Source: Candidatus Woesearchaeota archaeon | GTDB lineage: Archaea; Nanobdellota; Nanobdellia; Woesearchaeales; ARS49 | NCBI GenBank assembly: GCA_030630695.1 | Contig: DAOVMP010000003.1 | Coordinates: 1-10,925 of the forward strand | Direction: 5' to 3' | Length of the DNA stretch: 10,925 nucleotides | Shown here: positions 1-7,234 of the stretch, in pieces | Layout of the letters: every line of letters begins with the position of its first letter | Position numbering within the stretch: the first letter of the stretch is position 1 | Notes under the pieces: generated by a model | What the model was told of the DNA's origin: nothing | Seen by the model: only the letters and a program-made list of their open reading frames with translations | Databases searched by the model: none | Program-made: the position numbers and the translations under genes

Positions 1-364
1 AAACAAATTTCTCATTGTTTTTCAAAGCCATGTAAGCAAAACCCAAGCCAAACATTGAAGCATAATCTGCTTTAGAAGTTCTTTTAGAACCAAAATCCAT
101 ACTAGAACTAAAATCAACAATTACATGAACAACCAAATTACGCTCTTCTTCAAAACGTTTAACAAACAATCTATCAGTCCTGGCAAAAGCTCTCCAATCA
201 ATACGCCTAAAATCATCACCAACAGCATACTGAGCATGATCTTTAAACACTAAACCCTGACCAGCATAGACTGCTTTACGCTCACCAATATAATTAGAAG
301 TCATACGCTTGTTAATGATTAAACTAAGACGATCCAAATGATGAAGGAATTTTGTATCAATCAT
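1..364 (-). CDS. DUF58 domain protein, C-terminus cut by window edge
   Basis: My translation from the ATG at 364 gives 121 residues before the left edge, with no stop. The core has the DUF58 signature: YAVGDDFRRIDWRAFAR (46-62), then a V-K-R-F-E-E-E-R stretch (68-75), then VDFSSSM (83-89), which matches the DxSxS metal site of a von Willebrand A-like fold. DUF58 proteins are the usual partners of MoxR ATPases, and here the gene follows moxR directly: its ATG lies 2 nt after the moxR TAA. I see no Shine-Dalgarno site, so translation probably depends on reinitiation after moxR. The N-terminus has no TM segments, unlike many DUF58 proteins that carry two, so this is a soluble or peripheral form. 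The family is clear; the molecular function is not established. Confidence 0.9.
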   Translation of the reverse strand, partial: MIDTKFLHHLDRLSLIINKRMTSNYIGERKAVYAGQGLVFKDHAQYAVGDDFRRIDWRAFARTDRLFVKRFEEERNLVVHVIVDFSSSMDFGSKRTSKADYASMFGLGFAYMALKNNEKFV

Positions 365-366
365 TT

Positions 367-1299
367 TTATTTGATTAGAGTTTTTATTACGTCGTCTACA
401 TCCATATTCTGTCTTTCTGCTTCAAAACTCAAGATTAATCTGTGTCTTAAAACAGGATAAGCCATTGCAATAACATCCTGCTTAGAAACAAACTTACGTC
501 CTTCTAATAAAGCACGAGCTTTAGCAGCCAACACAAGACCAATACTTGCTCTAGGAGAAGCACCATACTCAATCAAGTTCTTCTTATTCCTAGTAGAAGT
601 CACCAAATTAACAGCATACTTCTTAATATCAGAAGAAATCGGAACCTGACGAACAATCTGCTGCAAAAACAACAAAGAATTCTTATTAAGAGTAGCTTTT
701 AGCTTAACAGGCTTTTGCTCAACAGCATACCTATCCACAATCTCCAATTCCTCAGCAGCACTAGGATATTCAGTCTTAATTTTCAACAAAAACCTATCTG
801 TCTGAGCTTCTGGCAAAGGATAAGTACCTTCCTGCTCAATAGGATTTTGAGTTGCCAAAACAAAAAACGGCTGTTCTAACTCAAAAGTAGAATTACCAAC
901 AGTAACCTGCTTCTCCTGCATTGCTTCCAGCAAAGCAGACTGAGTTTTAGGAGTTGCTCTGTTAATCTCATCAGCTAAAATAATATTAGCAAAAATAGGC
1001 CCTGGCTGAAACTTAAAATTTCTTTTACCACTAGTTTCTTCAATAATATAAGTTCCAGTAATATCAGAAGGCATCAAATCAGGAGTATTCTGAACTCTGG
1101 AGAATTTTAAATCCATCAACCGTGCCATTGTTCTAACAGACAATGTTTTAGCCAGACCAGGATAACCTTCTAACAAAGCGTGAGAATTAGTCAGCAAAGC
1201 AACAAGCATCTGCTTTAAAACCTCATGCTGGCCAACAATAACTTTACCCATCTCATGCATAATATGATCAAATGTTTTTTTTGTTTCTTCTAATTTCAT
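367..1299 (-). CDS. MoxR-family AAA+ ATPase
   Basis: This 310-aa protein is full length for MoxR (AAA_3 core plus AAA_lid_2). Motifs in order: IVGQ (21-24), Walker A GYPGLAKT (45-52), Walker B ILADEINR (107-114), sensor 1 ATQNP (149-153), the arginine-finger region PLPEAQTDRF (161-170), and sensor 2 GASPRA (246-251). All catalytic residues look intact. MoxR ATPases form hexamers and are thought to act as chaperones that remodel or insert cofactors into partner complexes, usually together with vWA proteins. The flanking DUF58 and upstream vWA genes fit that role; the actual client is unknown. The start ATG at 1299 is supported by an SD, GAGGTGG (1304-1310), 4 nt upstream, and is overlapped by the TGA of a 31-codon ORF (ATGA). 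The leader holds a duplicated initiation region and a complementary anti-copy, suggesting translational control. Confidence 0.95.
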   Translation of the reverse strand: MKLEETKKTFDHIMHEMGKVIVGQHEVLKQMLVALLTNSHALLEGYPGLAKTLSVRTMARLMDLKFSRVQNTPDLMPSDITGTYIIEETSGKRNFKFQPGPIFANIILADEINRATPKTQSALLEAMQEKQVTVGNSTFELEQPFFVLATQNPIEQEGTYPLPEAQTDRFLLKIKTEYPSAAEELEIVDRYAVEQKPVKLKATLNKNSLLFLQQIVRQVPISSDIKKYAVNLVTSTRNKKNLIEYGASPRASIGLVLAAKARALLEGRKFVSKQDVIAMAYPVLRHRLILSFEAERQNMDVDDVIKTLIK

Positions 1300-1336
1300 T
1301 TTTCCACCTCAATTAGTTTAATCGTATTTTTAAATT
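1294..1336. repeat. 43-bp direct repeat, moxR-proximal copy (TATA-like, SD, ATGAAA)
   Basis: This copy matches 1386-1428 over 43 bp with a single difference (aattagttt here, aattggttt there). Read on the minus strand it holds TTTAAAAATA (TATA-like, 35 nt before the ATG), the SD GAGGTGG, and the moxR start ATGAAA. Confidence 0.9.
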
Positions 1337-1391
1337 TATTTTCACTTTGAGGAAAAATGAAGCTCAAAAATTTTAATTTTTGTTGTTTCAT
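1296..1391 (-). CDS. 31-codon ORF in the moxR leader, possible leader peptide
   Basis: An ATG at 1391 preceded by SD GAGGTGG (1396-1402, 4-nt spacing) opens a frame of 31 codons that starts MKQQKLKFLSFIF and ends IKLIEVEK. Its TGA overlaps the moxR ATG as ATGA. The SD and the first two codons are the same as those of moxR, because both lie in a 43-bp direct repeat. The peptide has no recognisable domain. The exact ATGA overlap suggests translational coupling: ribosomes reading this ORF would unwind the anti-RBS segment (1347-1361) and arrive at the moxR start. The alternative is a by-product of a tandem duplication with no selected peptide. The ORF and overlap are directly visible; expression is inferred. 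Confidence 0.4.
   Translation of the reverse strand: MKQQKLKFLSFIFPQSENKFKNTIKLIEVEK
1347..1361. promoter_or_regulatory. Anti-RBS segment, complementary to both initiation regions
   Basis: On the mRNA (minus strand) this reads UUCAUUUUUCCUCAA. It can pair with UUGAGG plus AAAAAUGAA of either flanking initiation region, giving 6+9 base pairs with a 3-nt bulge (UGG), or 11 uninterrupted pairs with GGAAAAAUGAA. It lies between the two copies, so it could mask either the 31-codon ORF start or the moxR start, but not both. The complementarity is seen; the switch role is inferred. Confidence 0.45.
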
Positions 1392-1428
1392 TTTTCCACC
1401 TCAATTGGTTTAATCGTATTTTTAAATT
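1386..1428. repeat. 43-bp direct repeat, distal copy
   Basis: Second copy of the 1294-1336 segment, 92 bp upstream on the minus strand. It supplies the SD and first two codons of the 31-codon ORF. The 49-bp spacer between copies shows only weak similarity to the flank beyond this copy, so this is either an old tandem duplication or a kept regulatory repeat. Confidence 0.9.
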
Positions 1429-1460
1429 CGTTTTTTACACTTCAAATTTTAGTTACACGC

Positions 1461-1481
1461 CGAAAATATTTCATATTTTCG
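1461..1481. repeat. Hairpin: 9-bp stem, TTC/GAA triloop
   Basis: Perfect inverted repeat cgaaaatat / atattttcg around a 3-nt loop (ttc on plus, GAA in the mRNA). It lies just downstream of the 312-aa gene. The bases following it on the minus strand are GCGTGTAAC, so there is no T-tract typical of a simple terminator. Confidence 0.7.
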
Positions 1482-1486
1482 TCTGC

Positions 1487-1511
1487 AACAAAAACATTTC
1501 ATGTTTTTGTT
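1487..1511. repeat. Hairpin: 11-bp stem with GAA triloop over the stop codon
   Basis: Perfect inverted repeat aacaaaaacat / atgtttttgtt with the same ttc/GAA triloop as the neighbouring 1461-1481 hairpin. The loop and flanking base contain the TGA (1501-1499) of the 312-aa gene. It may be an mRNA 3'-end, processing or stability element inside the operon; function is inferred. Confidence 0.7.
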
Positions 1512-2437
1512 ATGTCCCTAAAATAATTTTTAACAATCTTCTGATAATCCTTCGGAATTGAATCTTCAAAACTTGCATCTGTCTGCGCAGATATTTCCTT
1601 AGGCATAGAAGACCTAAAAGTTCTCTTCCTAGGATCTTCAATCTTTGAAATATCAACATCACTTAAAATAGGATTTATCTGAAGCTTTAATTCTTCATTA
1701 CCTAAAATAGCAACAGACTTATTGCCATAAATATCATCTGATAAATTTTCTTCATATTCTAACAAATCCTCATTAATATCATATTGCCCTTTGAACAATC
1801 TCAAATCACCAACTTCATCAATAACTTTGTTAAAATTAATAAACTGAACATCATAAGCAGCAACACCTGTGACTAAAAAAGCTAAAATAGCTAAAGTTAA
1901 TAATTCCCGCGTCAACCTGCTAAAACTAAAAAAATAAGAAGTTCTGATTAAATGCATTCCAGCAAGAACATCTTTATTTAATTCTTCAATAACAGGATTA
2001 TCCCTGGATAAATTGTCTGCAACAGTGCTAATTTTTTCTTTCAATTCAGGAATCTTTTCTTCAATATAAGAAAAACCTGTTGCTTTTTTAACATGACTTC
2101 TTATGTGAATAACAGCATAAATCACAGCAGGAACAACTGAATAATACCAATTAACTGAAACTAATTTTAAAACCAGCAAACAAAGCATAAAAACAATCAA
2201 ACAATCAAGCCAGCAAACAGAAAAAGTTATCTGAAAAACTGTTTTTTTTAATTCTCTCAAAGCATTTGCAATAGGTCTGCCTTTTGTTGGAGCTTGTTTT
2301 TCAGGACGAATGTATTTGCTAAAATCTGGAATTGAAAAGGGTATTTTTTTCTTTGGTTTGTTAATAGTTTTCTTTTTATCTTCCTCTTTCCCTTTAGATA
2401 AATGCTTTCTTTCTTTTTTACTCTTCTTCTTAGCCAT
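1499..2437 (-). CDS. Three-TM membrane protein with Lys-rich N-terminus, unknown function
   Basis: I place the start at ATG 2437 (312 aa), not the in-frame TTG at 2443. The ATG overlaps the upstream gene's TAA by one base (TAATG), and a GAGG-containing SD lies about a dozen bases upstream. The first 31 residues are very Lys-rich and probably cytosolic. Two TM segments follow (about 72-94 and 96-112), then a helical region (122-165), a third TM (about 179-196), and an acidic extracytoplasmic or cytoplasmic tail. The tail ends IPKDYQKIVKNYFRDI, a style of C-terminus I associate with membrane proteins of vWA/MoxR operons in general, but this is a weak impression. I do not recognise a named family. 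Tight coupling within the operon implies that it works with the vWA and MoxR proteins, perhaps as a membrane scaffold. Confidence 0.8.
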   Translation of the reverse strand: MAKKKSKKERKHLSKGKEEDKKKTINKPKKKIPFSIPDFSKYIRPEKQAPTKGRPIANALRELKKTVFQITFSVCWLDCLIVFMLCLLVLKLVSVNWYYSVVPAVIYAVIHIRSHVKKATGFSYIEEKIPELKEKISTVADNLSRDNPVIEELNKDVLAGMHLIRTSYFFSFSRLTRELLTLAILAFLVTGVAAYDVQFINFNKVIDEVGDLRLFKGQYDINEDLLEYEENLSDDIYGNKSVAILGNEELKLQINPILSDVDISKIEDPRKRTFRSSMPKEISAQTDASFEDSIPKDYQKIVKNYFRDITKT

Positions 2438-2961
2438 TAACAACCTGCCTCTTCTGTTTCATTCGCACTTCTTAAACAACTAACCTCTGTTTGCAAATCA
2501 TCTCTTTGGTTTGCAAGAGCATTCTTATCAGCAGTAAGATCATCAACCTCAACCTGTAAAGAAACAACTAATGCTTTTGAAGCTTCTAAAGAATTCTGAG
2601 CACCTGCTAATGCAGATTCTGTTTCAATAAGTTCAGATTCTAAAGCATTTTTTTGCGTAGTTAACTGAGTGTTTTCACCTTCTAAAGTCTCTTTTTCCGT
2701 ATTAACTATCTGATACTGCTCTCCTAACTGCTGTTCCCGAGCAGTTTTAATAGTCAATTCAGAAGAAACAGACTCAAGAGTTACCTTCTGCTTGTCAAGC
2801 TCTTCTGAAATCTTATTCAACTGCTCTAATTTCAATCCATATGCCTCATTAATCTTATCAAAATTACTCTGAAAATAAACAGTTGCACCAACCAAAGCAG
2901 TAGAGCTTATAATTATTAGAAATAACAACAAAATATTTGCGTTTCTTGTGATATAACTCAT
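2437..2961 (-). CDS. Membrane-anchored coiled-coil protein
   Basis: The 174-aa protein has a short basic N-terminus, one TM segment or uncleaved signal anchor (about 8-30), and then an almost unbroken heptad-like coiled coil (about 35-165) rich in Glu, Gln, Leu and Lys. It ends with Cys162 and a C-terminal Cys174. The likely topology is N-in with the coiled coil outside the membrane; the two cysteines could form a disulfide or carry a modification, which is speculation. The start at 2961 is well supported by a strong SD, AGGAGGT (2966-2972), 4 nt upstream; the stop codon TAG of the upstream vWA gene is part of that SD. The stop overlaps the next gene's ATG. No enzymatic motif is visible. It may be a spacer or oligomerisation partner for the vWA membrane proteins. 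Confidence 0.85.
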   Translation of the reverse strand: MSYITRNANILLLFLIIISSTALVGATVYFQSNFDKINEAYGLKLEQLNKISEELDKQKVTLESVSSELTIKTAREQQLGEQYQIVNTEKETLEGENTQLTTQKNALESELIETESALAGAQNSLEASKALVVSLQVEVDDLTADKNALANQRDDLQTEVSCLRSANETEEAGC

Positions 2962-2970
2962 TTTAACCTC

Positions 2971-5343
2971 CTATTCTTGTTTGATAATCCTCCTTATAAA
3001 TATTTCTATCAAAAACAAAATAACAACCGCCATGACAAAAGGCCATCTGAAATTCTCTTTTGTAATGACTTCTCGTCTTGATCTTGTGATTGTATGATCC
3101 ACCATACCATCAATATCATCCTTGTCAAACACTTTTCCACCTGTATTAAACACAACACCTTCCAACTCATCACTAAAACCCAGGTTCTCATACTCAGAAG
3201 GTGCATTAACAGCAAAAGTAGCTCCTAAAACCTCACTAAAACCTGATTTTAAAGGAGTGATTGCAGAAGAATATATATCTTCATCTGTCTTGTAAAAAGA
3301 ATAACCTTCTGCTTTTGGAGGGGTTTCAGAACGCACAATCAAATCAGTTGTTTCAAAAACTCTTGTATCCCTCACATCAACAAATTCTTTTGATTTTCTA
3401 TCAGGATCTCCAATAACCCAATTAAATGTTCTAGAAACAACCTTAGAATTTTTAGAACTAAGCATTTCACCATTCCATTCGCTTCCATCATCTGTGCTTA
3501 AAACAGCAATTCTTCCTAAACCCATCCGCCATACAGTAAGAACTGGCTCTCCAGTAGTTGTTGTTAATAATAATCTTGCAGAAGTCTTAGGAACAACATT
3601 ATTAAAACCATGAATTGCAGATTCAGGATAATAATTTGCAGTGATAAAATGATTTGGATTAAGAACAATAACTGCCATTGTATCTCCAATATCCTGCTCT
3701 TCAACATCACCAAATAATAATTTTAATCTAGAACTATCTGTTGCCCTGAAATAAATACCATTTGCAATAGCTGCAATATCCTGCATAACCTGTTCATTTG
3801 TAGTTGGACCAACACCAACAGTATAAATTTTAATTCCCTGATTATGTGCCAATCTTGCAGAATCTCTTACTGCTCCTTCTCCTTGTGTTTTTCCATCACT
3901 GATTAAAATAATATTCTTGCTTCCCTGCAATCTTTCCAACAAAGCAATAGCTTTCATCAAACCAGCAGTTATAAACGTTCCACCGCCGTCTGATAATCTT
4001 GCTAATCTATCTTCTAATCCTTGTTTTTCATAAACATAAGACGGCTCTGACACCAGGTAAGCTTCGGTATTAAACGCAACAATACCTAATCTGTCATGCA
4101 AACTTAAATCATTTAAAACACCAATAGCCAATGCTTTTTCAACATCAACAGTCTTGCTATCACCAAAAGCAGCACTAGTGCTTCCAGAAATATCTAATAC
4201 CAAGATAATATTTATTTCACCTTCTTTTTTACCAGGCGCACCAACAAAAACAGGCAGAATTGATTCAAAAACAGAAGTTCTGTAATCCCCCTTGTCAAAA
4301 GAATTTTGCCCGCCTAAAACAACCATTCCATTACCTTCTGCAACAAAATCAGTAATGATGTCAGAAACAGGATCTAGTTGAGGAGCAGGAATATTATTAA
4401 CAGCTAAAGCATAATAATCATCCAACGAACTTGGCAAAGTAGAACCAGACTGAACAATATACATTTGACTCAACAAAGCATGCATAGGAGACACTTTTTC
4501 AGTCAAATAGAATATTTTCGGCTTTGGAACAACCTTTACAGTTTTATAAAAAACATTATTCTGTGCAAAATGATCATTTGTAATTAATTTTGCAATAATT
4601 TTATGATAACCATAATTTAATTTATCTACAAACTGATTATTTTCATCTAATCTAACTAACTGCCCGTCTAAAGTAACTTCTAACTCGTATTTTGGATTTC
4701 CAACCTCTGAAACCAAAACAGTAAAAGTATTAGGAACACCTTCTTGTGTTTTTGCAGGACCAAAAACCATGACACCAGCATCATCATGAATTATATTAAG
4801 CTCAACTGCATTAACAGTGGAATTTAATTGTGCTGCAAACAAACCAACATCTCCTAAACTAGAACCAACATTAGCATTTCCATCAGATATTAAAATCACA
4901 CTATCTCTTGGTTTTAGATTAGCTAAAATCGCATCGCCAACATCAGAATGCTCTGCAGAAGCAAAACTATACACTTCAACTGGCAATTTTTTCTCTAATC
5001 TTTGCGCAAGTTCATAACCAACACTTTGGTATAACTGCATAGACGAAGAATTGTCAATTAAAATTTTAATATATGGATCGCCTTCAATTTTTTTTTCGGT
5101 GTCATAAAACGGCGAGGCAATCGCAACTAAAATTAACAAAGCCATCAATGATCTTGTCAGCCACATTATCCACTGAAGTTTTTTCTTTTTCTTAACAACA
5201 TCAGGATCCTGCTTCATCTTTACAAAATCTCTCCGCAGAATAAAATATAAAATAATTATTATCGGAATGATTAATAACAATACGTATGGGTTTTCCAAAT
5301 AAGTATAAGCCAAGTTTTCAATAGCCTTAATACTAAAACTCAT
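2971..5343 (-). CDS. Membrane protein with two vWA domains and split GATase1-like fold
   Basis: The 790-aa protein starts with two TM segments (about 18-36 and 62-80). A short vWA-like domain follows (about 91-185) with DNSSS at 97-101 and ISDG at 152-155. A beta-rich region (190-270) precedes a GATase1-like segment (about 275-370, with MVVLGGQNSFDKGDY at 340-354). A second, canonical vWA domain (about 376-545) has MIDAS residues DISGS (384-388), T456 in GGGT, and ISDG (481-484). The GATase-like fold resumes (about 556-645, VWRMGLGRIAVLSTDDGSEW), and a C-terminal TM lies at about 768-786. This order, vWA inserted in a GATase-like domain, is known from bacterial vWA/glutamine amidotransferase-like membrane proteins. 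I see no catalytic Cys at the expected turn, so the fold is probably non-enzymatic. ATG 5343 overlaps the upstream stop (ATGA) and has SD GAGGTGA. Confidence 0.9.
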   Translation of the reverse strand: MSFSIKAIENLAYTYLENPYVLLLIIPIIIILYFILRRDFVKMKQDPDVVKKKKKLQWIMWLTRSLMALLILVAIASPFYDTEKKIEGDPYIKILIDNSSSMQLYQSVGYELAQRLEKKLPVEVYSFASAEHSDVGDAILANLKPRDSVILISDGNANVGSSLGDVGLFAAQLNSTVNAVELNIIHDDAGVMVFGPAKTQEGVPNTFTVLVSEVGNPKYELEVTLDGQLVRLDENNQFVDKLNYGYHKIIAKLITNDHFAQNNVFYKTVKVVPKPKIFYLTEKVSPMHALLSQMYIVQSGSTLPSSLDDYYALAVNNIPAPQLDPVSDIITDFVAEGNGMVVLGGQNSFDKGDYRTSVFESILPVFVGAPGKKEGEINIILVLDISGSTSAAFGDSKTVDVEKALAIGVLNDLSLHDRLGIVAFNTEAYLVSEPSYVYEKQGLEDRLARLSDGGGTFITAGLMKAIALLERLQGSKNIILISDGKTQGEGAVRDSARLAHNQGIKIYTVGVGPTTNEQVMQDIAAIANGIYFRATDSSRLKLLFGDVEEQDIGDTMAVIVLNPNHFITANYYPESAIHGFNNVVPKTSARLLLTTTTGEPVLTVWRMGLGRIAVLSTDDGSEWNGEMLSSKNSKVVSRTFNWVIGDPDRKSKEFVDVRDTRVFETTDLIVRSETPPKAEGYSFYKTDEDIYSSAITPLKSGFSEVLGATFAVNAPSEYENLGFSDELEGVVFNTGGKVFDKDDIDGMVDHTITRSRREVITKENFRWPFVMAVVILFLIEIFIRRIIKQE

Positions 5344-7139
5344 ACATCACCTCTAAATTTAATGTAAAATAATTCTAAAATTAATAAGATTGCCCCTATG
5401 ATTATCAATGTAAATTCAAAATCATACTTTCTATCCTCTTTAACAGGTCTTAATTCATAATCAACAGACTTTGCTCCATAACTTGTCTTTCTGTTAAGGT
5501 CAGACTCTAATGGATTTACTAAATTAACAGCTAATTTCCTGTCTTTTAACTCATAAATACCTGATTGTTCTAACAAATGCGCTGATTTTTTCACCGCCTT
5601 TCTCGACGGTAAAATTATCTTTTGTTTAGAATTCAATATTAATGTGTCTTTTGTCCTATAATTAAGATTAGACAATTCCTGCTTATCAGTCATGTATTTA
5701 ATCAATTCTGTCCAGAAAATAGGATAGCTTGGAGAAAATTTAAAATCAGAAGCAGTCTCTAAAAATCCATAATAAACAATTTTTCCTGCTCCTCGTTCTT
5801 CTAAAACTATTAAAGGAGATTCATCTGCACTGACTAATGATATTCCTCTTGTTTCTGTTGCTTTGAAAAAAGAATCAACCGCCGAACCAAAATCAATATT
5901 TCTTGTAAACCTATTTATCTGATCAATGATTAAATATGCTTTTCCTTGTTTTTCACTTAATTTTAAAGGTAATAAGTCTCCATAATCTATTTTATCTGAA
6001 TTTCCCTGAGCACAAATGATTGCTGAAGCGCCTTTTTCAACTTTACGTAAAACATCGTCAAAAGTTCCTGTAAGAATTTTTTTCTTATCTATATTATGAA
6101 TAACATAAACATCATGATCACCTGTTTTAAATACTGGAGGACTTGTTATATCAACAGTAACCAATCCTGACGCATCTAATGCGTTTTTCAAGAAAATAGA
6201 TTCATTATTTGTCGCCAATAAAACTTTTGTTGTTGCTTCTTCTGGTGCAGAAACATACAAAGTGTTATCTAATTGGAAGTCATCATTGTTAGTTATAACT
6301 AGTTTAGTCATTCCTTTTGGAATTGTAAAAGAATACGGCTCAACAGAATTTCCAGAAATTGTTAAATCTTTTGAGTCACTATTTATTTTTAATGTTATTG
6401 ATTTTTGTTCATTGTTAAAATTCTTAATATATGCTGTAACCTGATTATCATCTAAATTCAAATCAACAAAACCAATATTTGAAATTTCCTTTTCTGCAAC
6501 ATTGATAAAATTCACGACCAATCCTTTTGATTCTATAACATTTTTCGCAACTTCTGGATCCTGCCCTCCTGTGTTTTGAAAATCACTTATTACAACTACT
6601 CTTCCTTCTGTTAGTGCTTCGCCTGCTAAAATAATTGCGTCACCTAATCTTGATTCAGTATCCAACGGTTTTAATTTTTTTAAGAAATCTCTAGTGTCAC
6701 TGCTAGATGCTTCTTTTAATGCTATTAAGGGTATGCCTTTGGCTAAGATTACAGTATTTGTTGAACCAACAGATGCTCTTGCTTTTTTAATAGCTTTATC
6801 AAATCTAGTTTGTAATCCTTCTTTAGCCTGCATGCTTGCAGAAACATCAATAACTAAAACTGTGTTTTTTGCAGTGATGTCATGCGGATAAACAGAATAT
6901 GGTTTTGCAACTGAAAGTAATAATGCTAAAAGTAAAAGTAATTGCAAAATAAATAACCAGTCTCTTATGAAGTTTCTTAGAAATGATAATAATTTGTTTC
7001 TTCCGTAGTGCTTACTGAAAAACATCAAAGAAGGTATTTTCAAGGTTTTAGGCCTTGGTCTAATCAAATACAGCAAAATAAACGGAACTAAAGCTGCTAA
7101 AGCTACCAAACCTGCTTTTTCTGCAAAACCTATATGCAT
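5340..7139 (-). CDS. BatA-like membrane vWA protein (aerotolerance-regulator type)
   Basis: First gene of the minus-strand operon, 599 aa. The N-terminus is the BatA-type domain: TM at about 8-26, the conserved LIRPRP turn (25-30), a P-S-L-M-F-F segment, and a second TM at about 61-78. A vWA domain follows (about 92-215) with MIDAS DVSAS (98-102), T161 in LDTESRLGDA, and ISDF (184-187). The middle (220-300) is beta-rich, and about 300-480 looks like a degenerate GATase-like fold. A TM at about 574-593 is near the C-terminus. BatA-like proteins bind metal through the vWA domain and are thought to hold partners for MoxR. ATG 7139 is supported by a TATA box 28 nt upstream (leaderless); no SD is present. 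An inverted repeat spans the start. Confidence 0.9.
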   Translation of the reverse strand: MHIGFAEKAGLVALAALVPFILLYLIRPRPKTLKIPSLMFFSKHYGRNKLLSFLRNFIRDWLFILQLLLLLALLLSVAKPYSVYPHDITAKNTVLVIDVSASMQAKEGLQTRFDKAIKKARASVGSTNTVILAKGIPLIALKEASSSDTRDFLKKLKPLDTESRLGDAIILAGEALTEGRVVVISDFQNTGGQDPEVAKNVIESKGLVVNFINVAEKEISNIGFVDLNLDDNQVTAYIKNFNNEQKSITLKINSDSKDLTISGNSVEPYSFTIPKGMTKLVITNNDDFQLDNTLYVSAPEEATTKVLLATNNESIFLKNALDASGLVTVDITSPPVFKTGDHDVYVIHNIDKKKILTGTFDDVLRKVEKGASAIICAQGNSDKIDYGDLLPLKLSEKQGKAYLIIDQINRFTRNIDFGSAVDSFFKATETRGISLVSADESPLIVLEERGAGKIVYYGFLETASDFKFSPSYPIFWTELIKYMTDKQELSNLNYRTKDTLILNSKQKIILPSRKAVKKSAHLLEQSGIYELKDRKLAVNLVNPLESDLNRKTSYGAKSVDYELRPVKEDRKYDFEFTLIIIGAILLILELFYIKFRGDV

Positions 7140-7148
7140 ATATATAGG
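7129..7148. promoter_or_regulatory. Inverted repeat over the start/TSS of the vWA-MoxR operon
   Basis: CCTATATGCATATATATAGG has 7-bp arms (7129-7135, 7142-7148) around 6 nt and contains the ATG at 7139. With a leaderless mRNA this is also the transcription start, so a repressor bound here would block the operon. AT-richness makes chance occurrence possible. Confidence 0.3.
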
Positions 7149-7159
7149 CAGAAAATACT

Positions 7160-7167
7160 TATTTAAA
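7160..7167 (-). promoter_or_regulatory. TATA box for the vWA-MoxR operon
   Basis: On the minus strand TTTAAATA begins 28 nt before the ATG at 7139, preceded by an A-rich BRE-like stretch (AAAAGAAAAG). The spacing puts transcription start at or next to the start codon, so the first mRNA is probably leaderless. Confidence 0.65.
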
Positions 7168-7192
7168 TACTTTTCTTTTAATTAGCTCTTTA

Positions 7193-7212
7193 TAATGCAA
7201 AAGTTTTAAATA
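7193..7212 (+). promoter_or_regulatory. BRE/TATA promoter of the DUF433 gene
   Basis: TAATGCAAAAGTTTTAAATA. TTTAAATA starts exactly 30 nt before the ATG at 7235, indicating a leaderless transcript. The same 20 bp with one change (G to C) precede the RelBE-like pair at 8175-8194. Confidence 0.7.
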
Positions 7213-7234
7213 GTTCTAAAACAATAAAGTTACT

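Noticed and set aside
1449..1502. 17-codon ORF (MKCFCCRRKYEIFSACN) starting in the ATGA at the end of the 312-aa gene
   Set aside because: Cys-rich and overlapping the stop codon, but very short and fully inside the two hairpins, which dictate much of its sequence; no independent SD.
2438..2443. TTG start for the 312-aa membrane protein
   Set aside because: The ATG two codons later forms the TAATG overlap with the upstream gene and gives normal SD spacing.
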